NCBI RefSeq assembly: GCF_963678635.1
Contig: NC_087067.1
Coordinates: 25,429,547 to 25,493,546 of the forward strand
Length of the DNA stretch: 64,000 nucleotides
Reading direction: 5' to 3'
Origin: Symsagittifera roscoffensis
Taxonomy: Eukaryota > Xenacoelomorpha > Acoela > Convolutidae
Below, piece by piece: positions 1-12,060 of the stretch (position 1 is its first letter; the number at the start of each line of letters is the position of its first letter). The notes beneath the pieces are model-generated. The model was given only the letters and a program-made list of their open reading frames with translations. It had not been told where the DNA came from and searched no databases. The translations under genes and the position numbers were made by a program.

Positions 1-540
1 TTTTCTGATCAAAAACAAGTCAGCTCTTCGACCGGCTTCAAGAATCCATAAAGGGTCTTGGGAAGAGACTTGAAACTAATTTTGAACAACTTTTAGCTTC
101 CTGGTATGCCATGAATTGAATTACGTAACATCAGTTTCTTTTTCAGATGATGAGAAGCTAGGAGTTGAGGGAAAGGGTTGATTCATCTCCGTTGGATAGG
201 ATGATTTTTATCTACTGTGTCTACTGAATAAAAACAATAGTAATAAGATTATAAGTAGCAGCCCTGTTTTAAGGAGTGACCTCGTGGTCTAAAGATACTG
301 AGACCCAGCCATGAGCTCACTATTTCTGCTTGTAATTAAGTTAATCAGAGCATTCTGATCGAAGCCGGAAACAGTAAGGTTTTTGTGGACCCGATGTTAG
401 AAAGACCACCAAATGAACTGGCTTTGGCAGAGATAGTAAAAAAAGCATGTAGAGCGGTGTTTAGACGCTAGCCAGTCGTTTTAGAAGCTAGCTTTATTTT
501 CTGTCGATATGTAACTCCGGGCGAATGTTACAACACTATC
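1..540. repeat. Dispersed repeat, copy 1 (second copy near 53.2-53.65 kb)
   Basis: This stretch is closely similar, in the same orientation, to about 53195-53650. Shared blocks include GAGAAGCTAGGAGTT, GAGTGACCTCGTGGTCT, GAGACCCAGCCATGAGCTCA and GACGCTAGCCAGTCGTTTTA. No long reading frame is present. The segment with CCTCGTGGTCT resembles the first half of a tRNA (A box), so a tRNA-derived SINE is possible, but I find no convincing B box. An LTR fragment is the other option. That it is repeated is seen directly; the class is unknown. Confidence 0.7.
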
Positions 541-689
541 AGCAGATATAGATTTACTGTCGAAGTAGAAGAGCATTCCGAATAGTAACGGCTGTACAGC
601 TACGATTGTTACGGAGTAGTTCCCGAGGATTCATAGCGGTATTGGGAAGAATTGCCGGGTAATAAGGATTGTTGACTAAAACGGGTTTT

Positions 690-1865
690 TTTATTGTTTG
701 CATTAAAATCATTCCGCAGGCCATTTATCTTAAAACCTTTCTAACTTCCTCTTGAAACAATAGAAAATGATCTGATATCACTCCGAGGTATTTGACATTG
801 CCATTCTCTTGACTGAAGTTTTGGTCTAATGTAATTGAAATTTTTTTGTCTTCATTGGTTCGCGAATGTTTTTTTTGCTGAAAATGATAAGTTCCTTCTT
901 TTGGAAGTTCAGTTGTATGGAATGCCTGAAAAATTGTTTGATAGAATCCTGCAGTTATTTTCTAGCTCGTTGAAAAGTCATTTCTAGCTCCTGAGGGACA
1001 CCTTGGTGCAATGAAATTCAATCTGTTTCAATGTTGCTGACAATTCTTTTCTGTTGTCGGTTGCTGATGAAAGAATTTATCATTTTACTTGTGCTTTCAG
1101 AATTTTTCAGAATCTTAACCACTTGTTGTAGATGCTATGGAAAGATCTCTTAATGAGCAAGAAACAAACTTATTGCACTCAATTGATCTGCTGAAAAATT
1201 TCAGAAAAAAAAGATTGAATCTTTCGCTGAATAGGAGGTTTTGAAACCGATTTAGATGTTGTTAGCAGTTTTTGCAATAAAATAGTTTTGCTAATTTGTT
1301 TGTAGAATAGTTTTTCAAACTCATTTGATAATGCACCTGTTTTTGAGATTTGCTTGTAGTTTTTTGTTGATTCTGGGTTGTCTTTTTTGTATAATGGTGT
1401 GACCAGGATTTTTGTAAATTTATCGAGAAAAATTTTACTTTTTAGGTTTTTTTGAAAAGGAAAGTAAGATGTGGGTACATTTCAAAGCAACCGCTTTTAA
1501 GTGCCCATGCTGGAAGGTCAGACGACCACGGTGGCTTTTTATAATTGAGTTGTAAAAGTTTCGTTTTGCACTCAGCGCTGATCAAAAATCTGAATGAAAC
1601 CTCATTTTTGTTATTCATAATTAAATCAACTTTGTGGAAACAGGGCTGGGTTGTCGTAACGTTATCATAAAAGCAATCAAAAATCGAAAAATTGTTTTTG
1701 AGCAAAATTGCTATTTGAAAACTAATTGTAACTATTTAACCAAAGAAATTTGATTTGCTAATTTGTTTGTGTTTCTAGTATCATTAAAAATTTTCCTTTT
1801 TTCACGCTCAGTTCTTTTGAGCTGAAAAGTTGCAATATGAGACTTTCATCTTGGAAATTCACTCT
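690..1865 (-). pseudogene. Decayed LINE reverse-transcriptase fragment, minus strand, copy 1
   Basis: This block lines up in parallel with 2815-4140, sharing for example TTTTGGTCTAAT, GGTTCGCGAATG and CTTCCTCTTGAAAC. That second copy carries recognisable reverse transcriptase on the minus strand. The open frame at 1442-1705 (minus) is the counterpart of 3751-3981; both share peptides such as QPCFHK and NEVSF. This copy lost the stretch encoding the YADD active site: only GAGGGACACCTTGGTG, the counterpart of the block before it, remains near 990. No intact gene is present. It is a dead non-LTR retrotransposon fragment. Confidence 0.65.
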
Positions 1866-1889
1866 TGGTTAATCGTTACGGGCAAAAAA

Positions 1890-2290
1890 TGATTTTTGTG
1901 GAGCACATTTTAAAATTTTTAGTACAAAATAATTAGAGAAAAAGTTGTGCATCGAATCAGGATCACTTTGCCTGAAAAAATTTTGCACTCCGGCTGTTTT
2001 GATTTCTTCGACCGATTTTTTGCAAATAATATTGATGATTTTCAATGGTTTTCTCTGCCCTTTTCTGTGAGTTCTTGCTTCAGCCTGGAAATTTTTTTGA
2101 GGATTGAAATCATTGTCGTAAAATATACCTGTATCGTCGCTGGTCAAAGTTATCCCTTGTCCGCCGGCTTTCGTGCTTATCAAGAAAACTGAAGTTGTCT
2201 CGTTTTTATTGAAGTTTTAATAGACAAAAACCTCTCCTCGCTTCGTGATGGTCCATCAAGGCACTGATAAAACAGACACTTGTATTCCAG
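1890..2290 (-). pseudogene. SNF2-family helicase C-terminal fragment (motifs V and VI), broken
   Basis: Read on the minus strand, about 2290-2185 encodes a peptide with FYQCLDG followed by a degenerate SEERF segment. After a frame change, 2183-1995 encodes STKAGGQGITLT, IFYDNDFNPQ and QAEARTHRKGQ. These match the order and spacing of motif V (STRAGGxGxNLT), the FYDxDWNP block and motif VI (QAxxRxHRxGQ) in the RecA-like lobe 2 of SNF2/INO80-type chromatin remodelling ATPases, followed by the usual VEEI segment. Only about 100 residues exist, the frame is broken, and LINE fragments lie on both sides. I therefore read it as a gene fragment or pseudogene, not an active remodeller. It could be a single diverged exon of a larger gene, but I see no flanking exons. 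Confidence 0.7.
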
Positions 2291-2461
2291 ATTTACATTT
2301 GTTGCCACTGATGGATCTTCCGTAATTAATATTAGAAAACAATTTTTGAACTTGATCTTCGGTTGTCTGTATGTTAGTATATCAGTTTGCCATACGTTAA
2401 CTTTGGCGTCTAAAATCGTAATCCATATCATAAATGATCGTTTGAAACTGAGTTTTCTATA

Positions 2462-2815
2462 AATTTTCTGTTATATCTTTCTACGAAGTATAATTTTTTG
2501 TTTCTAATATTCTGTAGAAATGGTAGTTTTTGTGATAAAATTTTGAATAGGCAGGTAAAATTTAGTTTGTTTTTTTTCCAAAAAAGTCATAATAGTTTTC
2601 AATCAAGAAAAAGTAAAGGCAATATTTTTTTGATTTCTAAATCAGACGATGAGTCAAACTTAGAACGATTGCAGCAGATTTTAATGGCCCAATTCTGCTG
2701 TTTTTCTAGTGAAATCAATAAACTTGCTGGCATTTTGATTCAAGAGTACGGCCCAGTAGTTAGGATGACGTGTATCTAATGCGTTTATGATTGATAGGAA
2801 ACTTTTGATTGGAAC
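2462..2815. other. Unassigned spacer between SNF2 fragment and LINE copy 2
   Basis: An AT-rich stretch with a 93-codon plus-strand open frame (2498-2779) that resembles nothing I know and starts inside T-rich DNA. I see no RNA gene or repeat here. Confidence 0.4.
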
Positions 2816-5050
2816 GGGTTTTTTTGATTGATTGCAGTGTTTTAATTCCGTAAGCCATTTTCCTTAGAATGTTTCTCACTTCCTCTTGAAACGATAAAGG
2901 TTGATCTAATTTTACTCACCTTGCCTTTCCTTTGAATGATGTTTTGGTCTAATATAATTGAAATTTTTCATGGGTTCGCGAATGTTTTTTTTTGATGAAA
3001 ATGCTAAGTTCCGTTTTTCAGTGTTCAATTGTTTTGAATGCCTGAAAAATGTTAGATAAAATCTTGCGATCTTTTCTAATTCTTTTAAAGCTAGATCAGC
3101 TTTTTGATGTTCGCAAAAAAGTAGCATGTCATCTGCATACTGTACTACTTTCCACGAATTAGGTAAGTGTTTGTCTAAGTTTTTGATATACATAAAAAAG
3201 ATCAGGGGTGCTAAAACGGCGCCCTGAGGGACACATGGGTTCAATGAAATCCAATCGGTTTCAATGTTGCTGACAATTTTTTCTGTTGTCTGTTGCTGAT
3301 GAAAGAACTTATCATTTTACTTGTACTTTCAGAAATTTTCAGAGACTTAGCAATTTGTTGTTGAAACTTGTCGTCAAAATAGTCGAATGCGATGAAAAGA
3401 TCTATTAATGAGTAGGAAACAAGCTTTTTGCGCTCAACTGATTTGCTTAAAAATTGCTGAAAAATAGGATTGCATCTATTGCTGATAGGAGGTTATGAAA
3501 CCGATTTAGGTGTTGTTAGCAGTTTTTGCGAGAAAATAGTTTCATTTAATTGTTTGTAGAAAAGTTTTTCGAGGACTTTTGATAATGCACTTGTTTTGAG
3601 ATTGTCTTGTAGCTTTCTGTTAGTTCTGGATTGTCTTTTTTGTATATTGGTGTGACAGGGATTTTTTAAACTCATCTGGAAAGATTTTACATTTTAGGTT
3701 ATCTTTGAAAAGGAAAGTAGGATGTGGGTATATTTCATTGCAACCGTCTTTTAGTGCCCGTGCTGGAGAAGACCACAGTGGCTTTTTTCAACTGAGTTGT
3801 AAAAGTTCTGTTTCGCACTCAGCGCTGGTGAAATACTGAATGAAACCTCATTTGGGTAATTCATATTTAAGTCATCTTTGTGGAAACAGGGCTGGCTTGT
3901 CTTAACGTTATCATGAATGCAACCTAAAATTGAAAAGTGGTAGCTAAGCAGATTTTCTCTTTTAAAGACAACTTTAACCATTTAACTGAAGAAAAATTTA
4001 GAAAAGAAACATGATTTGCTAATTTTTTACGAGTTTCTAGTATCAGTAAAATGATTCCATTTTTCACGCTCAGTTCTTTTGATCTGAAAAACTGCAAAAG
4101 GAAATGTTCATCCTAAAAATTCACTCTTGGTTAAACGTTACGGACAAAAATTGCTCTATAGTTATTAGTGCAATATAGGTAATGAAAAAGTTATACATTG
4201 ACTAAGGATCAGTTTGCCGGTAAAAAAATTTCCCAGTTAATTCGATTTAAGTTTGATTTGTATTCTTCTTCTGAGTAATTTTCTTATCGCATGATTTGCG
4301 TTTGATAATTTTGATACCAAGATTGTGAGGAACAACGATTGCACCAAGAGACTCTTTTTCGTCTGAATTAAATTATTTTAAACTGTAATCAACCAATAAG
4401 ATTAAATTGAAAACATTGCGCATAGTTGATCTAGGAATTCAAACTTATTTGCTTTGCACTGATTATATGAAATTTTCAAAAGCTTTTTTCTATCGTTTCT
4501 CGAAAAAAATTGTTTTGATTCAATCCAGATGCTTTCGTAATTTTTATGAAGTGTGTTTAAGTCTTGCAGTGGTTTTGGGTTGAGTATTTTTGGTATACGG
4601 ATCATAATCACATCAACTTTATATTTCTTTGGTGGCTTTCACAGATCTATCGCAACGAAGAGCTGTAGATTTTGTCCACAAAAATTGGTCGTTTGACTCA
4701 TTGAACCTAGTTTCTGAACAGCGAAAAATTATGTTTTCGCCGATTATTTTTGGAAGTGTTTTCAGATCTGAACGCGTCCTTGCTATGCTTCCTTAATTTA
4801 AACTTATGGCTTTGATGTTGTTTTTTGTAGTTCACCATTTTTCGTGATGCTGTTATAGTTTATTGGTGGACCCGGATTTGCGTTAAAATCACCTGAGTGA
4901 ATAGTTAAGTTTTGTTTTGATCGAGTAAAGACGCTGTAAAATTCAGTCGATATTGGATTCAAATTAAAATATAAATATTTGAAAAAACCACAGTTAAAGA
5001 ATAGCTTGAGAGGCACTAGTTTATACAGTACAGTGCGCTCGAGAGGCACA
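2815..5050 (-). pseudogene. Decayed LINE (Jockey/CR1-like ORF2), minus strand, copy 2
   Basis: On the minus strand the order of fragments is that of a non-LTR retrotransposon ORF2. 5049-4804 is an N-terminal part ending in a 2A-like SGDFNANPGPP. 4611-4402 and 3981-3751 are spacer fragments. 3675-3493 has SKVLEKLFYKQLN, the reverse-transcriptase segment after the YRPIS block. 3244-2912 has VPQGAVLAPLIFFMYIKNL and YADDMLLF, the RT B motif and the catalytic YADD box. Stops and frameshifts separate all pieces, and no convincing AP endonuclease domain is visible, so it is internally deleted. It is parallel to copy 1 at 690-1865, so this is either a local duplication or two insertions of one family. 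Confidence 0.75.
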
Positions 5051-5560
5051 TAATGTTATTTATTAGAAAAATTGAACCCATGGGGAAAAGTTTCGATTAG
5101 TCTTCTTGCTCAACATTTGATAGGTTACTAATTTTTCTGTTTCATATAAATTTATTACAGAGACACTAGTTAAGATTAACAACAGATTCTTTTTAATGAA
5201 GTTTAAATGCGGAAATTTGGTCGTTCGAATCATTGAACCGAGATTGAATCATTGAACCAAAAGCATCCAAAAAACGGAGCTAACAAATGTATATTTTTAA
5301 GCCGTAACACAGAAATGTAACAAATGTTTTTTACCTCCCAAAAAACAAATAGTTTTGGGCGAACCGATAAACAGACTGGGATAATAGGACTTTTATCCCT
5401 ACAAATACACCAAGATCATCATGATAAAACTAACATTATAATATATGGTTTGGCGACAAAGATGGATACGTTCCTTTTGCAAAAATCCTCAATTGACAAA
5501 AACAATCATAGCACAAAGAAACTAGAGCCGTACTCCAATTCCTTATTCCAAATAGAACTG
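5050..5560. other. Intergenic, no gene seen
   Basis: AT-rich sequence. The phrase TCATTGAACC recurs at about 4697, 5233 and 5251, suggesting small duplicated pieces of the neighbouring LINE. A 101-codon plus-strand open frame (5324-5629) runs into the next repeat and shows no known domain. Confidence 0.35.
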
Positions 5561-6451
5561 ATAAGCTTTGGCTCATCAAACTTAGCATCACCGATAATTA
5601 AAAAAATTTCAAAACATTTTCGCAATTGAGCGTGGACTCACACTAAACCAGCTGAATTCAATACGGCTCGTCCGCAGGACAAGCTAACTTGGGAATCGAG
5701 TATTTTGACGGCTCCACGCCACGAAGAGCCTTTTCCCCAACATATGGCCCAAAAGACAACCAAGCTCATCACTTCATTCTGCACGAAACCTACGAATACT
5801 TCGATGGCTAGTTTGAGCTGCACGATAGCTATGTAGCTGAATTACACCCTCTTTGCCTTGACCCTCATTCAATAATTCTTCCAATCAACCATAAAACTTT
5901 TGGTCCTCCTCTTCATGTAACGCTAAGACCCACCATTACTACAATTAGTTCTAACCCGTTTTAATAATTTTATTCAATTCAAAAAAGCCTTCAAAAATTT
6001 CAGTTCCAATTCAGTGCTCAGAAATTTTGGAAACGGTTATCCTCTATGGCTAGACCACTTTATCCTAACTGATTGGCTTCGATAAACTTCAGTAACGACC
6101 CTTTGCCTCACAAAATAGAATCAACCACACAAAGAAATCTGGGCTCCAGAATGCAAAACTTGTCATAATTTGATGTAATACTGGCTCGTTTGAGATTGAT
6201 TCTTCAATACAGAAAAGTATTTAAAAACGATCATAACATTGCACCCTTTTACACCTCTTATTTCATGCCTTTTCTACCCTTTTCCTTACCGTTTTATGAC
6301 AATTTTCATTCGCTTACGGTATTCCTTAAACTCCCATTGTTATTATCACTTCTGTAGCGTTTTGATCAATTGGAAGCGCTTAACTCAACCAGTATCCAAA
6401 AAATAGCCTAATTGTTGTGATAAACTCATTAAATAGTTTCAGAGACGTAAA
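5560..6451 (+). repeat. Probable 5' UTR region of the plus-strand LINE, with a partner copy at 11.26-11.4 kb
   Basis: About 5560-5690 is similar to about 11262-11395 in the same orientation. Shared blocks are CTTTGGCTCATCAA, CGCAATTGAGCG, GGACTCACAC and GCTGAATTCAATACGGCTCG. It lies just before LINE ORF1, so I infer it is the 5' UTR of that element and that the downstream copy is a 5' fragment of a relative. No gene of its own is seen. Confidence 0.5.
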
Positions 6452-7360
6452 ATGGAAAACACCGACCTAACCAATGGAATTCCAACAGAAGAGTTGAGCG
6501 TCCAAGAATCGGACAATGCTATTCCACAGCTACGATTTCAAGACCAGACGCCGATCCCTAAATCCTCTTCAAAACGAATGTGTGTCTCTTTCAGCCCAGA
6601 TTTGCAATCAGCATCTGAAGCAAACAACAGCCTGAACGATACTATAGAATCAACCATAGAGAAAGTATTAGAGTCTCAAATTGCAAAAATTGTCGAAAAA
6701 TTGGAAACATCACTATCAGCAATTTTCAAATCTTTAATCAATCAAGGACTGCAGGATATTAAAGAGTCAGTGTTAAAGGAGACTATGGAAACAATAGAGA
6801 TGGAGACGAGATAATGTAATTTGAAAAGTGTATCAGTAGCTGAACTTCTAGAAGGTTACAATAGGCGAGACAATGTGCGGATAATTGGATTACCTGAAGT
6901 AAAGAGAACAGCCGACAACGGCCAAAGGATTTTGGGAGACTACAATCAAAGTATTGAAAAAGTGTTAAGTGTAGCTAGTGAAATGGGAGCGCAGGTTGAA
7001 AAATCAGATATCTCAATTGCCCATAGGTTACCTGGGAGAAATTCGAATGCTCGACCAATGATTGTGCGCTTCTGTAGGCGAGTGTCAAAAGTAGAACTTC
7101 TCCGAAAAAAAAGGAATTTGAACCAAATTTAATCGATGAGCTCAGTCAAAGTTTTCGAAGACCTAACAGCCCCGCGACTCAAGTTTTTAAACCTTATGAA
7201 ACAAGGCGGAAGATTCGAATATATCTGGACAAGAGAAGGGAGTATTTTTTTCAAATTCAAGGAGGACAATTCAACGCATTGTGTACGAGGACTCTATGAA
7301 GGAGGAATGAAGCTGCAATATTCAATGAATCAAATAGAAAGCTGCTTCGTAAAGCAATAG
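6452..7360 (+). pseudogene. LINE ORF1 (L1-like ORF1p), interrupted
   Basis: An ORF1-type RNA-binding protein of a non-LTR retrotransposon. Three open pieces in one frame (6452-6814, 6821-7132, 7136-7360) are separated by stop codons. The first encodes a polar N-terminus and a helical, coiled-coil-like stretch. The second carries YNRRDNVRIIGLPE and, later, ISIAHRLPGR and RPMIVRFCRR, the signature of the Transposase_22/L1 ORF1 RRM. The third holds VKVFEDLTAPRLKFLNLMKQ and EYIWTREGSIFFKF, the C-terminal domain. Family members bind the LINE RNA in trimeric particles. The stops make this copy non-functional. ORF2 begins about 70 bp downstream. Confidence 0.85.
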
Positions 7361-7429
7361 CAACCATTATCAAAACAATTCCCTTGCTAAAACCCTAATT
7401 CATTTTCAAAAATTGCTAAAATATTCCAC

Positions 7430-10274
7430 ATGAATGTACGATCATTACGTAAACACCATGATGAGTTGGAAGCACTTGTAAGTACCCTTGAGTCACCACC
7501 TGACATTATTTGCCTAAGCAAAACATGGTTAAATGAATATGACGACAAACACAGCTGTAAAATAAAAGGTTATAATGAGGTAATTAGTAAGCCAAGAGCA
7601 AGTACTGGAGGAGGGGTGATGATAAAATTGAAAAAAATTGTAACTTTAATCGAAGAATTACCAGCGAAACTTGAAGAAAGTTTGACAATTTTGGTTAGGG
7701 TTAATCAAGAACTCTTCTTGATAATGTTGGTGTACAACCCTCCTAAAACAGACAAGTTTTACTTTAAAGAACATTTTGAACATATTCTCGACACAATTTC
7801 TGCCAAAAATGATCGGGTCATAATATGCGGTGATTTTAACATTGATATCCTAAAAAACAAACAACCTCTCTTCAAAGTATATTGATTCTATAGAAGGCAA
7901 CAGCTTCGATCAGGTGATTAAACAACCAACACGAATAGGAAATACATGTGATACTCTTTGGGACCACATAATAGTGAAAGATGTTGATGCAAAAAATGCT
8001 TATACGCTTGAAGATCAAACCTTCTCTGACCACTTGCCCATTATCCTAGAGCTGATTACCACAACCTCGCATATGAAATCTTCAAATTCTTATCGTGATA
8101 CAACTTTTTTAAAATCTAAAACTCAAATCGAAAACTTCAATTTCGCTTTAATGCATGAATTGCAGAAAATTAATTGATTCGAAAACACATCCTCAATTAA
8201 TGACTTGTTTGAAGATTACCAATCTAGATACGATTTGATATTAAATAAATATGCTCCGCTTAGAACATCAAAAACCACAAAACAAAACGTTGAATGCCCC
8301 TGGATGTGCAATCACATAAAAAACTTAATATCCAAGCGTAACAGACTTCATAGAGCTTGGTCAAGAAACAAAACAACGTTAGAGCAAGATTTCGTTTTGA
8401 ATCTGCCAGAAGTAAAGTTGAAATTGAAATTAAAAAAAGTATAAAAAGTTTTACTGTAATAAGTTCAAAAATTGTATTGGTGACTCAAGGAAAATATACA
8501 AATTACTAAATGATTTAATGGGTATAACAAATACATCAAGTAGAACAATATTTTCGGTAAATGGAAGTAGTGGTGACGTTGTTAGCGATAAACTAGCTGT
8601 CGCAAATGAGTTCAATGACTTCTTTTCTTCTATTGGCAGTCATTTAGCTAATCAAATACCCAAATTAGAATCCGATCAATTTTATTCAGAGCCTCGTTTA
8701 TGCATGCGTTTAAATTTAATTACTGAATATGAAGTTGAAGTCATCTTTTTAACGCTACAAAACAAATTATCTTCTGGAATAGATGGAATTAGTAATCTAA
8801 TTGCTAAGGCTAGTTCTTTCGCAATTGTTCCCTTCCTGAAAAAACTCATTGAACTATCCTTTAAATCAGGGTGCTTTCCTACCGCTCTGGCTCAAGCGGT
8901 AGTATATCCTTTATACAAAGCAGGACCGAAATTGGATGTCAGTAACTATCGGCCAATATCACTTCTTGTAACCTGGAGTAAGGTATTTGAACGTGCAATG
9001 TACAACCGAGTGTATAGCTATCTTGAAGCAAACTCTCTAATTTATATCAAACAGTTTGGTTTCCAAAAAAAAACACAGTACTATTGATGCTATTGCCAAA
9101 GTAAGAGAGAAATGTCGCTTAGATAAAACTAAATCACCAAAGAGAACAGTTTTTCTTGATTTAAAAAAAGCTTTTGACACGTTGAATCACGAGATTCTTT
9201 TTCATAAGTTAGAAATGTAATGTGTCAGTGGGAAAAGTCTACTTTGGTTTAAAAGTTACTAGAAGCACGGCAAACAACTTGTCCAAATTGGTGAAACGCG
9301 ATCAACGTGGCGAAATCTTGAATGTGGTGCCCACAGGGATCCATTTTGGGGCCTCTGCTGTTTCTTATAAATATAAACGACCTTCCAACAGTCTGTAAAT
9401 TTAGCGAAGTGTTTCTATTTGCCGACGACACAAACGTCACTGGACTAAACTGCTCGGTTGACAGCTTCAATCAAGACTTAGAAGCTATAAATAAATGGTT
9501 ATTTTTGAATAAATTATCTCTAAATATGGACAAAACGGTACAAGTTACTGTATCTCTTAACAGTGCTTCTAACCAACAATTGTTTATTAATAGCTTTCCT
9601 TTGAAAATTGAAGGGTCATGCAAATATCTTGGTGTTTATATAGAAGCTAAATTATCATTTAATTCTCACATTAATTTCATACGATTCAATCTTAGAGAAC
9701 AATGTGGCATTGTTTCGAAAATGCGGCATTATGTTCCCAAAACTGTTATGATTGATTATTATGGCTCTAAAATTAAGCCCATTTTGCAATAGGGAACATT
9801 AGTGTATGGTTGCACTTCCTACACAAACCTTTTACCCCTTTTTTTATCCAAAAAAATAATTCGATTTTTTTTTTCAAAAGAAAATATGAAAGCATTCGAA
9901 AAGTTTTTAATGATGAAAATTTTTTAACACTTCACGAATTGCATGTATATGAACTCCTCAAACTTGTTTTGCAATCAGTAGCAGGACTACACTCTGAAAC
10001 TTTTTTAAACGAGCTTTTTGTATTTGATAAACCGTCGTATATGACCAGAAGGTCAAATCTTAATCTAATGAAATTTCCTTATTTCAAAAGCAAAATTCAA
10101 AGAGCTTCAATTAGTTACAGAGGAGCTAAGCTCTTTAATATACTTAGACAGAATTCCCTAATTCCAAAACTTTTTGATCCAGTTTCAATTTCAGATGATC
10201 AACGCATTGCCCACGAAATTCGGGATTTGTTTATATTAAGCAATGAAGAGCTAATCAAATTTGTTTTTTGTTGA
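7430..10274 (+). pseudogene. LINE ORF2 (AP endonuclease + reverse transcriptase), Jockey/CR1/L2-like, interrupted
   Basis: ORF2 in order: 7430-7885 is the APE-like endonuclease N-terminus (MNVRSLRKHHDEL, PDIICLSKTWLN, GGGVMIKL, VIICGDFNID). 7914-8177 is the endonuclease C-terminus with the SDHLPI motif. 8205-8444 is a linker. 8518-9087 is the start of reverse transcriptase (NKLSSGIDGISN, YPLYKAG, SNYRPISLL, SKVFERAMYNR). About 9090-9220 is in another frame and holds FLDLKKAFDTLNHEILFHKL, the catalytic aspartate A box. 9322-9792 has PQGSILGPLLFLI and FADDTN, the second catalytic box. 9810-10274 is the thumb and C-terminal part. At least five stops or frameshifts break it. The two-ORF structure, the endonuclease and the LDLKKAFDT/FADD boxes point to the CR1/L2/Jockey group. 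Confidence 0.9.
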
Positions 10275-10990
10275 CAATTTTTTTTGTGGATGCAAGGATA
10301 ATGCTGGAGGATGACAATTGTGGAGTGCCTGCTTGTTTGAAGTTTTTTCTAAGTATATTTGTATATGGTTTCCAATGCGTCTTCGGCGTTTTGAAGACCA
10401 CACTTGGGCTTGTTCGCTGGTTACTGCCGCATGGGCTCAGTTGGATGTCTACTGACCGTTTAGCCCCCAATCAGCTCTGCTGATGTTAGAGAGGCTTCAA
10501 GGGATGGGACACAGTTAGTAGAAGCAGTAACCGTAAAGGGAACAAGTTCAAGTTTTGTTTTTGAAACCGAATAGGGGTGCCTACGACTAGCGAGTTTCAG
10601 AAATTATGAATGATGAATTTGAACTAGCTTCTTCTTTAATTTGGTTTTATACCGACTACGATTGAACCATCACTTTAAATATTGATACAGAGCGTGGACC
10701 TTATGTCATTAATCTGTCTAGACAATGCCTTAAATCTGCCTTCTTTATATTTATTCAAACTTGAGTATTTTTCTTTTCCAATATCTGTTATGTTTTCAGA
10801 TTTATGTTTTTTTTCATTGTCTGTGAAGATCACAAATTTGTCCTTCGTTTGATAAAACGGGCAGTGCTGAGTAACCAAATTGGGTTCGTTAACTGTCCCC
10901 TCACTTTTTCTGGTGCTTCATATTTAAATTCTCTTTATATGCAAATTTACCATTAACAGTGAGAAATAAATTCTTTCTTTCTTTCTTTCT
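10275..10990 (+). repeat. LINE 3' UTR ending in a CTTT microsatellite
   Basis: Non-coding sequence follows ORF2 and ends at about 10960-10990 in AAATTCTTTC and several CTTT units. Non-LTR elements of the CR1/L2 group often end in a short microsatellite rather than a long poly(A), so I take this as the 3' end. The target-site duplication could not be identified by eye. Confidence 0.55.
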
Positions 10991-11400
10991 TCCTGAAAGA
11001 AAAAGCCCAAGGAAAAAGCACAACGGTTCAACCTTACCAGCTCAACGAGACAGTCACCATCCCACAATTCAACAAGCCACGCGGTCGCGCAGAAACCCAT
11101 CAACCATCAGGGAAAAAGGAAAAAACGAAACCAAGACATTTTTTGAGCAGAGAGAATCATCTTGAACGCCAACTTCTGTGAAAACAGAAAAAAGCAAATC
11201 AGGGAAATGCGATCTGTTAGAGACACAATTCCCTCCGACAAAACTGATTGTTCCCCAAATATGACTGATGAACTTTGGCTCATCAACTTAGCACTCACCC
11301 ATAAAACAAAAAATTTCAAACCGCACTCGCAATTGAGCGAGGACTCACACAAAAGCTGAATTCAATACGGCTCGCTCGCAGAACAAGCAAACTTAAACTC
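10990..11400 (+). repeat. Second LINE 5'-UTR-like fragment
   Basis: 11262-11395 repeats 5560-5690 (see that entry) and lies directly after the 3' end of the LINE, in the same orientation. It may be the 5' part of a second, truncated insertion or a head-to-tail arrangement. 10990-11260 is A-rich, and the 60-80-codon open frames on both strands have no recognisable product. Confidence 0.5.
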
Positions 11401-12060
11401 TCAATCATGTGACCCAACCAACAACATAGACTGTCACAAACGTTAACAGCAACGTCACTTTAACAAGCTCAGACATTCTTTTCGTGAGCGAAATCAGGAA
11501 GAAAAAAATGCGTGAAGCACCGAGCTGAGCCTCACGAAAGCTTGAAACATACATTTATTTCGCGCACAGCCAACGCCCTCACATGATCCACAGAATCAGA
11601 TGATCCCTTATCTTGCTCACGTCTCTCAGTCGATAACTTTGCAAACTAGTAATCATTCGCCTCAAAAAAATACCGAGCTTGTGCACGGTTTACACCGAAC
11701 GCGGATTTTTGCAACATTCGATGCCCACCTTGCCATCTTTCAAGTCACAGAAGTGAAAAACTATCCATCCTTGCAATTGCTAGCTGATTTACATCTAAAA
11801 ATGAATAATTGGTTGTTTGATAGTGCATTTTGAGATAAAAAAGTAAGGTTGTTGACTTACATGCATTTGGGGATTGAACCAACAAACTCCCATACACAAG
11901 TCTTATGTAGTGGACAAAGGTTATTGAACACTGTTTTACAGTCTATTCTACAGAAAATTCTCGGGTTTTCAATTATACAGCATTGTCATGTTTTTTAGGT
12001 CTGAAGAAAAAACAATTTGATAATACAGAGTCAATAACGATGCAAATTACAAACATTTTA
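11400..12060. other. Intergenic, no gene seen
   Basis: Mixed-composition sequence with one 77-codon plus-strand open frame (11600-11833) without recognisable features. I see no RNA gene. Confidence 0.35.
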
